Positions 8,017-16,969 of a DNA stretch of 64,000 bases are shown one piece after another. A program made the translations under genes and the position numbers. Position 1 is the stretch's first letter; every line of letters begins with the position of its first letter. The stretch comes from Sporomusaceae bacterium UBA7701 (GTDB lineage: Bacteria; Bacillota; Negativicutes; Sporomusales; UBA7701), in assembly GCA_002482545.1 (NCBI GenBank), contig DLGF01000016.1, forward strand, positions 62,001 through 126,000. Direction: 5' to 3'. The notes under the pieces were generated by a model. That model was not told the origin of the DNA, did not search any database, and saw only the letters and a program-made list of their open reading frames with translations.

Positions 8017-8799
8017 ATGATATGTGGCATTGACTTAGGCAGCCGCAGCGTAAAGCTGGTATTGCTGGCGGAAGGGACCGTCGCGGCGGAAAAGGTGCTG
8101 GAGACGGTGGATTTTTACCGCACTTACGGCCGGCGGAGCGAGGGAGAGCTGGCCATCGATTTTGCCGCCCTCGGGCTTGGCGCGGTCGATGAGGTGGTAG
8201 CCACCGGCTATGGGCGGAATACCCTGGATATCGCAAACGCCACGGTAATTCCCGAACTGAAGGCTCATGCCCTGGGAGCGGTCTGGCAGACGGGAATGAA
8301 AGACTTTACGCTGCTCGATCTTGGCGGGCAGGACAGCAAGGTGATCAAGGTCCGCCGGGGCCGAATGGTTGATTTTCAGACCAACGACAAGTGCGCGGCC
8401 AGCACCGGGCGTTACCTGGAGAACATGGCCGCCGTGCTGGGGATCAGTCTCGACGAACTCAGCCGCTATAGCGAAAATCCGGTTGAACTCAGCGCGACCT
8501 GCGCGATCTTCGGCGAGTCGGAGCTGATTGGCCGGATTGTGGAGGGCTACAGTGTCGCCGAGTTGGCCGCCGGGGTGAATTATACGATTTTCAAGCGCGT
8601 CCGCCCGATGCTGGCCGCTTTGCCAAGCGAAACGGTCGTGTTCACCGGAGGCGTGGCGCTGGGCGGAGCCCTGCGGCGGATCATCGAGCAGGAAATGGGA
8701 ACCAGGGTGGTTGTGCCGGAGCGCCCCCAGTTGAACGGGGCTATCGGCGCAGCGGTTTACGCCTGGGAAAAGAGGGAGAAGTATGTTGCTCGGAATTGA
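8017..8799 (+). CDS. BadF/BadG/HgdC-type ATP-dependent activase
   Basis: 260 residues of the ASKHA (acetate/sugar kinase-Hsc70-actin) fold. Phosphate-1 loop GIDLGSRSVKLV is at the N-terminus and phosphate-2 loop LLDLGGQDSKVI is mid-protein. The iron-sulfur ligand region contains NDKCAASTGRYLE and SATCAIFGESEL, with the two cysteines that bridge a [4Fe-4S] cluster in the homodimer. It would use ATP hydrolysis to drive an electron onto the HgdB-like partner encoded just upstream. ATG 8017 gives correct spacing from GAGGTGGA; TTG 8011 is too close. Confidence 0.92.
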   Translation: MICGIDLGSRSVKLVLLAEGTVAAEKVLETVDFYRTYGRRSEGELAIDFAALGLGAVDEVVATGYGRNTLDIANATVIPELKAHALGAVWQTGMKDFTLLDLGGQDSKVIKVRRGRMVDFQTNDKCAASTGRYLENMAAVLGISLDELSRYSENPVELSATCAIFGESELIGRIVEGYSVAELAAGVNYTIFKRVRPMLAALPSETVVFTGGVALGGALRRIIEQEMGTRVVVPERPQLNGAIGAAVYAWEKREKYVARN

Positions 8800-10444
8800 T
8801 GTCGGCGGAACATTCACCGACGCGGTGGTTGTGGGAGAGGACGGAATACTGGCTCAGGCCAAAGTGCCGACGACTCATGGGAATTTACTCGCCGGAATAT
8901 TAGCGGTAATGGATGAAGCCCTGGCGGGACTTGAGCCGGGAGCTCTGAGACGGGTGGCCCTGTCAACTACCATCGTTACCAATACCGTGGTAGAGGGCAA
9001 AACCGATCCGGTGGCCCTCTTTTTGCTTCCGGGACCAGGCCTTGACCTGGCCGGGCTTATTCCCGGCGCTCCCCAGCGGTTGACCGGCTACATCGACCAC
9101 CGGGGCCGGGAAACGGCTGCTCCGCTGGAGGAAGAGGTCCGCGAGGCTTGCCGGAGCTCCGGGCTGGAGCTCTGCGCAGTTGCCGGAAAGTTTGCGGTGC
9201 GCAATCCGAAACATGAGCTGGCGGTGGCCGGCTGGCTGCGAAAATACGCCAGCCCGGAGCATATTACCCTGGGTTCGGCCGTTTCCGGAGGACTGAACTT
9301 TTGGCGGCGGGTCAATTCGGCTTATTATAACGCAGCGGTATGGAGGACCTTCGGCCGCTTCGCCGCTGCGGCCGAGGACGCGGTTCGGAGACGCGGCATC
9401 GTCGCGCCGCTTTACATTCTGAAGGCGGACGGCGGGACAATCCCCCTCCCGGCTGCCAGGGAACTTCCGCTGGAGGCGGTCTTTACCGGGCCGGCGGCAA
9501 GTGTGCTGGGGGTGATGGCTTTGGCTGCGCCGGCAGGAGAGGCGGTATCCCTCGATATCGGCGGGACGACCACCGATATTGCGCTTTGGCGGGACGGCGC
9601 GCCGCTGTTTGCCGAACGGGGAGCCAAAGTCAGCGGCTATCCTACGGCCGTGCGTTCTTTCTGGCTTCATTCCGTGGGGGTCGGCGGCGACAGTCATGTG
9701 CGGCGGGAAGCGGGAGAAATCGCCGTCGGCCCGGAACGTCGGGGCCCGGCGATGGCGGCCGGCGGGCCGGAGCCTACGGTTGCCGACGCCATGATCGTAG
9801 CGGGGCTGGCGGATTTCGGCGACGCCGGGAAGGCGGCGGCAGCCATGGGGCGGCTTGCCGCCCCCGGACAGGAGTCCCGCGCGGTGGCCGGGGAAGTTCT
9901 GGCGGCAGCGGCGGAAAAGATTTGTCAGGCAATCGCCGCCATGATTGAGGAACGGGCGGCTGAGCCGGTCTACCGGGTGGAGGACATCCTCCACGGCGTC
10001 CGGCCCCAGCCCAAAGCGGTGATCGGGGTCGGCGGCGCCGCGGCGGGGCTGGCGCCGATCGTCGCCCGGAAACTGGGGCTTGACTCTATAATCCCGGAAG
10101 GAGCGACGGTTGCCAATGCCATTGGCGCTGCGCTGGCCCGTCCCACCTTGGAGATTACCCTGCGGGCCGACACGGAGCAGGGCTATTACACCGTTGCCGA
10201 ACTGGGGCTTCATGGCCGCCTGCCTGAGCGGCGCCTGTCCCTGGCTGACGCTGAGCGGATCGCGGCGCGGCATCTGGCGGACCGGGCGGCCAAGGCCGGC
10301 ATTCCGGTCACCGACCTGGAAACGGTGGCGGCTGAGGAATTCAACGTCGTTCGGGGTTTTAGCACGACAGGAAAAATTATTACCTGCCGCCTTCAGATTA
10401 AACCCGGCGTAACGGCAGCCGGGAGAGAGGGGGGAGACTGGTGA
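8783..10444 (+). CDS. Hydantoinase/oxoprolinase-family ATPase (HyuA-like)
   Basis: 553 residues beginning MLLGIDVGGTFTDAVVVGED, the hallmark phosphate loop of the HyuA / N-methylhydantoinase A family. A second loop SLDIGGTTTDIALW lies near residue 255 and a third, VIGVGGAAAGLAPI, near 415. Members couple ATP hydrolysis to opening cyclic amides or to carboxylation. No HyuB partner is present, so the substrate is unknown. The gene overlaps the activase by 17 bases and the next gene by 4, so all are translationally coupled. GC content is very high and produces long meaningless frames on the other strand. Confidence 0.88.
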   Translation: MLLGIDVGGTFTDAVVVGEDGILAQAKVPTTHGNLLAGILAVMDEALAGLEPGALRRVALSTTIVTNTVVEGKTDPVALFLLPGPGLDLAGLIPGAPQRLTGYIDHRGRETAAPLEEEVREACRSSGLELCAVAGKFAVRNPKHELAVAGWLRKYASPEHITLGSAVSGGLNFWRRVNSAYYNAAVWRTFGRFAAAAEDAVRRRGIVAPLYILKADGGTIPLPAARELPLEAVFTGPAASVLGVMALAAPAGEAVSLDIGGTTTDIALWRDGAPLFAERGAKVSGYPTAVRSFWLHSVGVGGDSHVRREAGEIAVGPERRGPAMAAGGPEPTVADAMIVAGLADFGDAGKAAAAMGRLAAPGQESRAVAGEVLAAAAEKICQAIAAMIEERAAEPVYRVEDILHGVRPQPKAVIGVGGAAAGLAPIVARKLGLDSIIPEGATVANAIGAALARPTLEITLRADTEQGYYTVAELGLHGRLPERRLSLADAERIAARHLADRAAKAGIPVTDLETVAAEEFNVVRGFSTTGKIITCRLQIKPGVTAAGREGGDW

Positions 10445-11763
10445 AGGCAAAACCGTTCGGCCTGGTCTTTTTCCCGGCTTTTGACTGGGCGATCAGCCCC
10501 AGCCATCCGGAACGGGAGGAGCGGCTTCTGTATACCCGCGACCAGATCGTAGAAGAGGGGCTTCTGGATTTACCCGGCATCCGGGAGTACAAACCGCGTC
10601 TGGCTGAGATCCGGGATGCGGAACGGGTCCATATCGGCGTGCCGGATATCGCCTCCCTGATCACGGACGCGCATCTCGTGTCCGCGGGCGGCGCCATAAC
10701 CGCAGCGGAGGCAGTCATGAAGGGCGAGGTGGAGCGGGCCTTCGCGCTCGTCCGTCCGCCGGGGCACCACGCGATGCAGGTCGTTCACGGCACGCGAGGA
10801 TTCTGCACCGTCAACATCGAAGCAATCATGGTCGAGTATTTGCGGCGGCATTACGGCATCGGGCGGGTAGCGATCGTCGATACCGATGTGCATCATGGGG
10901 ATGGAACCCAGGATATCTTTTACCACGATCCGGACACGCTGTTCATTTCCTTTCATCAGGACGGGCGCACCCTGTATCCGGGGACAGGCTTTCCCAATGA
11001 GGCCGGAAGTCCCCGCGCCTACGGCACTACGCTCAATCTCCCGCTGCCGCCGGGAACGACCGACGAGGGGCTTCACTACGTCCTTGACGAGTTCATCCTG
11101 CCGGTGCTGGAAGACTTTCAACCCGATTTGGTCATCAACTCCGCCGGCCAGGACAACCACTACAGCGACCCGCTGGCGGGCATGGCCATCACCGCCCAGG
11201 GGTATGCCCGGCTGGCCGACAAGCTCAAGGCCGATATTGCCGTACTGGAAGGGGGCTATTCCATCGAAGCGGCCCTGCCTTACGTCAATACCGGCATCAT
11301 CCTGGCCATGGCCGGGCTAGATTACAGCAGGGTGATCGAGCCGGACCGGGCGGGCCGGAAAGAGTCCATGTCCGGCCAGGCTATGGCCTATGTGAAGGCT
11401 TTGACGCAGGAGCAGCGCAGCCTTTGGCGCGACCGCGAGCGGCTGGGGCGGGAAGCTGCCGCCAGGGCCGGCGATTTTTGGCAGCGGCGGCGCGGCATTT
11501 ACTATGACGACAGCGGAATTAGCGAGGAACGGGAGGAAATAGTCCGGTTATGCCCGAACTGCCTGGGCTACCGGACGATTGCCACCAGTTCGGAAGGCTA
11601 TGGAACCGGCTATAAGACGGCTTTTGCCGCCGTCCTTCCGCGCCGGGCCTGCCCGGCGTGCCGCGCTGCGGCTCAAGACGCCGTCCGGGCGGAGAAACAG
11701 CGGGGCAACCACCGCCACTATTTCATTCAGGATTGGGATAATGATCTGCTGGAGCGGATCTAA
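10441..11763 (+). CDS. Histone deacetylase-superfamily amidohydrolase with C-terminal Cys-rich tail
   Basis: 440 residues from GTG 10441. The zinc-hydrolase core is clear: RPPGHHA (catalytic His pair, about residues 102-108), VDTDVHHGDGTQDIFY (zinc ligands Asp and His, about 147-162) and NSAGQDNHYSDPL (third ligand Asp, about 234). Bacterial relatives remove acetyl groups from polyamines, small amides or AcuA-acetylated Acs. A C-terminal extension has paired cysteines (CPNC and CPAC, about 367-400), suggesting an added zinc ribbon. It overlaps the HyuA-like gene by 4 bases. Confidence 0.9.
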   Translation: MKAKPFGLVFFPAFDWAISPSHPEREERLLYTRDQIVEEGLLDLPGIREYKPRLAEIRDAERVHIGVPDIASLITDAHLVSAGGAITAAEAVMKGEVERAFALVRPPGHHAMQVVHGTRGFCTVNIEAIMVEYLRRHYGIGRVAIVDTDVHHGDGTQDIFYHDPDTLFISFHQDGRTLYPGTGFPNEAGSPRAYGTTLNLPLPPGTTDEGLHYVLDEFILPVLEDFQPDLVINSAGQDNHYSDPLAGMAITAQGYARLADKLKADIAVLEGGYSIEAALPYVNTGIILAMAGLDYSRVIEPDRAGRKESMSGQAMAYVKALTQEQRSLWRDRERLGREAAARAGDFWQRRRGIYYDDSGISEEREEIVRLCPNCLGYRTIATSSEGYGTGYKTAFAAVLPRRACPACRAAAQDAVRAEKQRGNHRHYFIQDWDNDLLERI

Positions 11764-11783
11764 GCGACATCAGGAGGAACCAT

Positions 11784-12524
11784 ATGACAAGAATTGACGG
11801 TCGCCGGGCGCTTGAACTGCGTCAGGTAAAAATCACGCGTAATTATATTAAACACGCGGAAGGCTCGGTTTTGGTCGAATTCGGCGATACGAAAGTCATT
11901 TGCGCCGCCACGATCGAAGAAAAGGTCCCCCCGTTTCTGAAAGGCCTGGGTGAAGGCTGGGTAACGGCGGAATATTCCCTGCTGCCCCGCGCGACCCAAA
12001 CCCGGAATGTCCGGGAAGTCACCAAAGGCAAGGCTACCGGACGGACTCACGAGATTCAGCGCCTGATTGGCCGGGCCCTGCGCAGCGTTGTTGATCTCAA
12101 GGCCCTCGGCGAGCGGACCGTCTGGATTGACTGCGATGTCATTCAGGCCGACGGAGGTACGCGGACAGCTTCCATCACCGGCGCTTTCGTCGCTTTGGTG
12201 GATGCCGTCAACACCATCTGCGCCGAAGCCCCGGTTTTTCCGGTCAGGGACTTCCTGGCGGCGGTCAGTGTGGGCGTGGTCGAGGACGCCGTATTGCTGG
12301 ATTTGTGTTATGCCGAAGACAGCCAGGCCATCGTCGACCTAAACCTGGTCATGACCGGAGAAGGAGGCGTCGTGGAGGTGCAGGGCACCGGCGAAAAACG
12401 GCCGTTTAGCCGCAGCCAGCTGGACGCCATGCTGGCTGCCGGCGAGCAGGGCATCGGGGACCTGATTGACCAGCAGAAGGAAGTGCTGGGCCAACTGGCC
12501 TGGAAAGTGGGAAGAGAGCGATGA
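11784..12524 (+). CDS. rph: Ribonuclease PH
   Basis: 246 residues, normal length for RNase PH. The opening RIDGRRALELRQVKI, phosphate-binding GRTHEIQRLIGRALR (about 74-88) and the conserved DCDVIQADGGTRTASITGA leave no doubt. The enzyme trims tRNA 3' ends phosphorolytically. AGGAGGAACC precedes ATG 11784. Its stop overlaps the start of rdgB by 4 bases, the usual rph-rdgB-yfcE arrangement in Firmicutes. Confidence 0.97.
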   Translation: MTRIDGRRALELRQVKITRNYIKHAEGSVLVEFGDTKVICAATIEEKVPPFLKGLGEGWVTAEYSLLPRATQTRNVREVTKGKATGRTHEIQRLIGRALRSVVDLKALGERTVWIDCDVIQADGGTRTASITGAFVALVDAVNTICAEAPVFPVRDFLAAVSVGVVEDAVLLDLCYAEDSQAIVDLNLVMTGEGGVVEVQGTGEKRPFSRSQLDAMLAAGEQGIGDLIDQQKEVLGQLAWKVGRER

Positions 12525-13132
12525 AGGAGATTGTCGTGGCTTCAGGAAACCGGGGAAAGGTGGCGGAGATCGCCGCCGCCCTTGCGGGCCTGCCGGTAAA
12601 GGTGCTGGCGCTCGGCGACTTCGGGCCGGTGGCCGAGCCGGAGGAAACCGGCGGGACCTTTGAAGCGAATGCGCGAATTAAGGCGGCTTACTACGCCGAT
12701 TGGACAGGGAAGCCCTGCCTGGCGGATGATTCGGGCCTGGAAGTAGATGCCCTGCAGGGGGCGCCGGGGGTTTATTCAGCCCGGTACGCCGGCCCGGGAG
12801 CCACAGACAGTCTCAATAATCAAAAACTCCTGGCCCAGATGGCTAAAGTGCCGGACGACAAACGGACGGCCCGGTTCCGCTGCGTGCTGGTGTACAGCGA
12901 TCCCCGGGGGAGCGAACTGACGGCCGAGGGCACCTGTGAAGGGATACTGCTGCATACCCCCAGAGGAGCCGGCGGCTTTGGCTATGACCCGCTGTTTTAT
13001 CTGCCGGCTTTGGGAAAAACCTTGGCAGAGATGCCGCTAACCGAAAAAAACAAGGCCAGTCACCGGGGGCAGGCCCTTCGAAACATGGCTGACAAACTGG
13101 CGAGGTATATCCATGAAGATCGGCGTGATTAG
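12521..13132 (+). CDS. rdgB: XTP/dITP pyrophosphatase (RdgB/HAM1)
   Basis: 203 residues. Substrate-binding SGNRGKVAEIAAAL is at the N-terminus, EETGGTFEANARIKA near 45, the catalytic DDSGLEVDAL near 70, GAPGVYSARYAG near 82, and the C-terminal SHRGQALRNM. It cleans non-canonical purine nucleotides (ITP, XTP, dITP) from the pool. It overlaps rph by 4 bases upstream and the phosphoesterase gene by 20 bases downstream. Confidence 0.96.
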   Translation: MKEIVVASGNRGKVAEIAAALAGLPVKVLALGDFGPVAEPEETGGTFEANARIKAAYYADWTGKPCLADDSGLEVDALQGAPGVYSARYAGPGATDSLNNQKLLAQMAKVPDDKRTARFRCVLVYSDPRGSELTAEGTCEGILLHTPRGAGGFGYDPLFYLPALGKTLAEMPLTEKNKASHRGQALRNMADKLARYIHEDRRD

Positions 13133-13586
13133 CGACACCCACGGTAGCCGGGCCGATATCCGCCGGGCGGTTTCGGCCGCCGGCGAGGTCGATCTCTGGC
13201 TGCACGCCGGCGACTATAGCCAGGATGCCCGCTATCTGGCCGAAGTGTCCGGCAAGGAAGTGGTGGCTGTAGCCGGAAACTGCGATGGAAGGACCGAGGC
13301 CAAAATCGACGAATTTGTCGACATTGGCGGAAAAAAGGTATGGCTGACCCACGGACACCGCTACCAGGCCAAGGAGCGGTGCCGGGAACTCACCTGGTGG
13401 GCGGGACAATACGGGGCTGATATTGTCATTTACGGTCATTCCCACATTCCTGATATTTCCTGGTCGGGAAGTATCCTGCTCTTCAATCCTGGGAGCGCAG
13501 CCCATCCCCGCGGCGGTTTTCCCGCCAGTTGCGGCAGGCTGGAAGTGGTGGACGGGGAAGCGCGGGCTGAGCTGATATATATGTAA
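13113..13586 (+). CDS. YfcE/MJ0936-type metallophosphoesterase
   Basis: 157 residues with all metal-binding blocks of the calcineurin-like phosphodiesterases: VISDTHG (about 4-10), HAGDYS (about 31), VAGNCDG (about 53), LTHGHRY (about 73-79) and YGHSHIPD (about 105). Members hydrolyse phosphodiesters in a Mn-dependent way; the natural substrate is not known. The start lies inside the last 20 bases of rdgB, so it is the third coupled gene of the rph operon. Confidence 0.93.
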   Translation: MKIGVISDTHGSRADIRRAVSAAGEVDLWLHAGDYSQDARYLAEVSGKEVVAVAGNCDGRTEAKIDEFVDIGGKKVWLTHGHRYQAKERCRELTWWAGQYGADIVIYGHSHIPDISWSGSILLFNPGSAAHPRGGFPASCGRLEVVDGEARAELIYM

Positions 13587-13634
13587 ATAAGCAAGATCAT
13601 AGTGGCATTTTTTGTATGGGACGGAGGAAAAACC

Positions 13635-14930
13635 TTGAGTTTGCTACGGAATCTGCGACAGGAATCCACCACCATCCTGACCGGAGTGGTACTTGTCGGC
13701 TTGACCGGCTTAGTCTATATATATCCTTTCCATACCCATTTTCGATTTACGGTCAGTGTCACTGTACTGGCCACTTTGCTCATCTATTTCCCGCGAATCC
13801 CGGCGGTGACGACCGCAACGCTCTGCGGCGCCGTTATCTGCATCGGACGGATCGTCGTGCAGGTATTGTTTGACAAAGCCGGCTTTCCCGAGGTCGTGTG
13901 GATCAATTTACCGGCTTTATTTTATTATCTTTTATATGGAAGCCTCTTTAGCGTGCTGCAAGTCCGGCAGCTTGTCAACAATGCATTGAAACTGGTGCTG
14001 ATGCTCAGCCTGATCGACGTATTCTGCAATATCTTTGAGCTCGTCATCAGAGCGGATTTGTTCAACGGAGACCGGGAAAGCATCTTTACCAGCCTGGTAG
14101 CGGTAGCGATCCTCCGGGCCCTTCTCACGGTGGGCGCTTATTATGCCCTCCGCCGGTATCAGTCGTTTATTCTGGCCGAGGAGCAGATGGCCCGGTACAC
14201 CGAGCTTACGGTCATGATCGCCCAGTTGAAGGCGGAACTGTATTACCTGAATAAATCCTCGCAAGATATTGAGCGGGTTATGGAGGAGAGCTACTGGCTG
14301 TATAAAAGTCTTCACGCCAAGAACCAAAATGGCTCCGAAGGCAGCAACGAAGCGGCTCAGGCGCTGACCATCGCCCGCAACATTCACGAAGTAAAGAAGG
14401 ATTACTACCGGGTCGTGACCGGCATCGAAGGGATATTGCGGCCTTCCACCAAAGTAAAGGGCATGAGTTTGCCCGAAATATTTTTCATCATCGAACAAAA
14501 CACCTTGCGGTTCTTGAAGGGTACCCATAAAAAAATCGACATTTCCTTCCACTATGACTTTGAGTTCACGACCGACCAGCATTATATGATCGTCTCCCTG
14601 CTGGACAATCTGATCACCAACGCCATTGAGGCCTGCGGAGAAACCGGCAAAATTAAGGTTGAAGAATATCGGGACGCAGGGAATATTATTCTGTCTGTGG
14701 AAGATAATGGTTGCGGAATCAAGCCGGAGGATGCCGACCTGGTATTTCAAGTGGGATATTCAACCAAGTTTTGTCGTGATACGGGACGGATGTCGACGGG
14801 GCTGGGGCTGGCCCATGTCAAAAATCTGACCGAAATGCTGGAGGGATCGGTAGAACTCGTATCCGGGCCTTGCGCCTTTACGCAGTTCAAATTAGTGTTG
14901 CCGGTAAAGAACATCGTTCTGCCGTTCTAA
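13635..14930 (+). CDS. Membrane sensor histidine kinase, GlnK (YcbA)-like
   Basis: 431 residues from TTG 13635, chosen because GGAGGA (13623-13628) gives correct spacing. Five or six N-terminal membrane segments (about 15-195) form the sensor. A coiled region follows (about 195-250), then a GHKL ATPase domain with N-box LLDNLITNAIEACG (about 318-331), G1 VEDNGCGIKPED and G2 STGLGLAHVKN. The dimerisation part lacks a standard His box that I can identify, as in YcbA-type kinases. The partner response regulator follows directly; in Bacillus the GlnK-GlnL pair responds to glutamine. Confidence 0.85.
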   Translation: MSLLRNLRQESTTILTGVVLVGLTGLVYIYPFHTHFRFTVSVTVLATLLIYFPRIPAVTTATLCGAVICIGRIVVQVLFDKAGFPEVVWINLPALFYYLLYGSLFSVLQVRQLVNNALKLVLMLSLIDVFCNIFELVIRADLFNGDRESIFTSLVAVAILRALLTVGAYYALRRYQSFILAEEQMARYTELTVMIAQLKAELYYLNKSSQDIERVMEESYWLYKSLHAKNQNGSEGSNEAAQALTIARNIHEVKKDYYRVVTGIEGILRPSTKVKGMSLPEIFFIIEQNTLRFLKGTHKKIDISFHYDFEFTTDQHYMIVSLLDNLITNAIEACGETGKIKVEEYRDAGNIILSVEDNGCGIKPEDADLVFQVGYSTKFCRDTGRMSTGLGLAHVKNLTEMLEGSVELVSGPCAFTQFKLVLPVKNIVLPF

Positions 14931-15016
14931 TAAAATAACTTGCAGGGTATCCCTGCCGCTGCAGGGGACGGGGACACCTTGCGGCAGCCGGGATTTTCTT
15001 GGGGAGGCTGAGAAGA

Positions 15017-15916
15017 ATGACCATCCAGTTTGTAATAATTGATGATGATGTCAGTATTCGCAGGATCATGCGCAATGTTATCGAGCAGCACGGCCTTGGA
15101 ACGGTCGTGGGCGAGTGCGCCGACGGACTGGAGGCTGAGAGGCTGATCGGCGAATGCCGTCCGGATATCGCGGTGGTGGATTTGCTGCTGCCCGGCCAGG
15201 ACGGCGTCGAACTGATCAAAAGACTGGAGTCCCGTTCCTGTCAGGCGTCCTTCATCATGATCTCGGAGAGCAGAAGTCAGCCGATGATCACCCAGGCCTA
15301 TCAGCACGGCATCGAGTTTTATATCCATAAGCCGATCAATGTGCTGGAGATTATTACCGTCATCAATAGGGTAAAGGAGAGCCGCAAGCTCAAGCAGGCC
15401 CTCTCCCTTATCTCGCAGGCAACCGCCGAATATGCGGTGGGGCCGCTGGCCAAAGCGCCGGCTCCATCGAAAGAAGAGGACACCAGCCTTCAGCGGAAGG
15501 TCATCTACAAGGTATTCTCGGATATGGGCATTCTAGGAGAAGTGGGAGCCAAAAGCATTTACCAGATGATCCAGTTGCTGGTTGAGTGCAAACGACTCAA
15601 TGAGGATATGCCTTACCAGCTTAACGAAATATACCAGCGCATGGCTCAGGATGCCCAGCAGGACACCAAGACCATCGAGCAACGGGTCCGGAGGGCCATC
15701 GCCAAAGCATTGCTCAACCTGGCCAACATGGGTGTGGAAGACTACAATAACGACCGGTTCCAGACCTATAGCACCGCGCTGTTCGACTTCAGCGAAGTCC
15801 GGCAGGAAATGAACTGGGTGCAAGGCAAAAGTCCTTATCACGGAAAGATCAATGTAAAGAAGTTTATTGAAGGACTCATGTTTTTGGTTACATCCGAGCA
15901 AATACCCCGCAGTTAG
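15017..15916 (+). CDS. Response regulator with YcbB (GlnL-type) output domain
   Basis: 299 residues from ATG 15017 with GGGGAGG upstream. The receiver domain (about 1-120) has acidic pocket IDDD (8-11), phospho-acceptor Asp in VVDLLLPGQDG (about 55) and Lys in YIHKPIN (about 105). The C-terminal 150 residues match the YcbB helical DNA-binding domain (IEQRVRRAIAKALLNLANMG). It would control glutamine or related transport genes under the upstream kinase. The coding end lies inside the loop of its own terminator hairpin. The 86-base gap before it contains GC-rich stems. Confidence 0.87.
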   Translation: MTIQFVIIDDDVSIRRIMRNVIEQHGLGTVVGECADGLEAERLIGECRPDIAVVDLLLPGQDGVELIKRLESRSCQASFIMISESRSQPMITQAYQHGIEFYIHKPINVLEIITVINRVKESRKLKQALSLISQATAEYAVGPLAKAPAPSKEEDTSLQRKVIYKVFSDMGILGEVGAKSIYQMIQLLVECKRLNEDMPYQLNEIYQRMAQDAQQDTKTIEQRVRRAIAKALLNLANMGVEDYNNDRFQTYSTALFDFSEVRQEMNWVQGKSPYHGKINVKKFIEGLMFLVTSEQIPRS

Positions 15917-15927
15917 CGGGGTATTTT
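15902..15927 (+). terminator. Terminator overlapping the response-regulator stop codon
   Basis: ATACCCCGC (15902-15910), loop AGTTA, GCGGGGTAT (15916-15924), then T's. The TAG stop at 15914-15916 is in the loop. Confidence 0.85.
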
Positions 15928-15942
15928 CAGGGTTGTGTTACG

Positions 15943-15972
15943 AAAAGGACCTGGCCTAGGCCAGGTCCTTTT
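15943..15972. terminator. Bidirectional terminator between convergent genes
   Basis: A 14-bp perfect inverted repeat with a 2-base centre, flanked by A4 and T4, separates the response regulator from the convergent GntR gene. Confidence 0.88.
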
Positions 15973-15977
15973 ACTGT

Positions 15978-16679
15978 TTATTCCTCCGAGGGATTCGGCT
16001 TCGTGACGGTTGTTTCGCTCATATGTTGCAGCAAGGTTTGCTCCGCGTTCTCCATGTGTTTTCGCGCTAACTGCTGAGCCAGGATGGGGCTGCGCTGCGC
16101 AAGGGCTTCCACCATGCGGCGATGCTCTTCTAGCGACCGTTTGGCCCGCCCGGGGTAACTATAGGAGAGGGTGCGGAAAAGGGTGATTTTTTCCCGCAGA
16201 TTGCTGATGATGCCGGCCAGCGTTTTGTTGTGGGTCGCCCCGAAGAGAATATCATGGAACCGGATGTCGGCATCAACCAGCAACTCCATGTTGCCATGCT
16301 CGATATGTTCGCCGATTTCCACCAGCAGGCGCTCCAGCTCTTCCAGATCTTCCTCCCGGATTCTTTCGGCCGCCAGCCCGGCTGCCAGCACCTCGAGCGC
16401 GGTGCGGATCTCAAACACCTCGTTGATGTCCCGGATCGACAAGTCGGCAACATAGGTGCCGCGGCGGGGGACCATGACCACCAAGCCTTCCTGCTCCAAT
16501 TTGCGGATCGCTTCGCGTACAGGAGTGCGGCTGACCCGCATTTGCTCGGCGAGCTGATTTTCCATGAGGCGTTCGCCGGGTTTTAAAGCCCCGTTGGTAA
16601 TAGCGCTGCGCAGCACGTCGAACACGACTTCGCGAAGCGGCTTGTAAGTATCAAGATGAATTGGCGATAGATTACCCAT
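15978..16679 (-). CDS. GntR-family (FadR/FCD subfamily) transcriptional regulator
   Basis: About 233 residues from ATG 16679. The N-terminal winged helix includes LKPGERLMENQLAEQMRVSR and TPVREAIRKLEQEGLV, the classic GntR recognition helix. The C-terminal FCD domain supplies metal/ligand residues: RTALEVLAAGLA, DIRFHDILF and EHRRMVEAL. FCD regulators sense small organic acids. A longer frame reaches upstream to 16730, but GGGAGGAC before 16679 and the family start favour the shorter form. It is divergent from the fumarase genes 290 bases away and may control them; that is inference. Confidence 0.88.
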   Translation of the reverse strand: MGNLSPIHLDTYKPLREVVFDVLRSAITNGALKPGERLMENQLAEQMRVSRTPVREAIRKLEQEGLVVMVPRRGTYVADLSIRDINEVFEIRTALEVLAAGLAAERIREEDLEELERLLVEIGEHIEHGNMELLVDADIRFHDILFGATHNKTLAGIISNLREKITLFRTLSYSYPGRAKRSLEEHRRMVEALAQRSPILAQQLARKHMENAEQTLLQHMSETTVTKPNPSEE

Positions 16680-16890
16680 TGTTGTTAGTGTCCTCCCGTT
16701 ACCAGTTCCAAGCTTTCCTTGTCTCGGCACAGGAATAGGAAACGTTACGCCGAGAAAAGCCCATACAAATATAAAATATCATAATCCTTCGCCATCGGTC
16801 AATAGACGCAGCCGGTGGAGCCAGTCAATCCAAGAGCCTCCCGGGCTCGGACGCCTTGGCCGGGGTTTGCGCCGGGACGGGCTGATCCAG

Positions 16891-16919
16891 TTGTTGCCCC
16901 GGGGAATATCCTTTATAAT
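16891..16919 (+). promoter_or_regulatory. Promoter of the fumarase operon
   Basis: TTGTTG (16891-16896), 17-base spacer, TATAAT (16914-16919), 50 bases upstream of the fumarase alpha start. Confidence 0.65.
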
Positions 16920-16969
16920 GAGGTTAGCGTGCAGACTGGATAATGGCCATAAAGGTAGGAGGCGGATTC

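Noticed and set aside
8963..10450. A 495-codon open frame on the minus strand across the HyuA-like gene
   Set aside because: It is a mirror frame of very GC-rich coding DNA; its product is Arg/Pro/Gly-rich with no domain, and the plus-strand protein has full family motifs.
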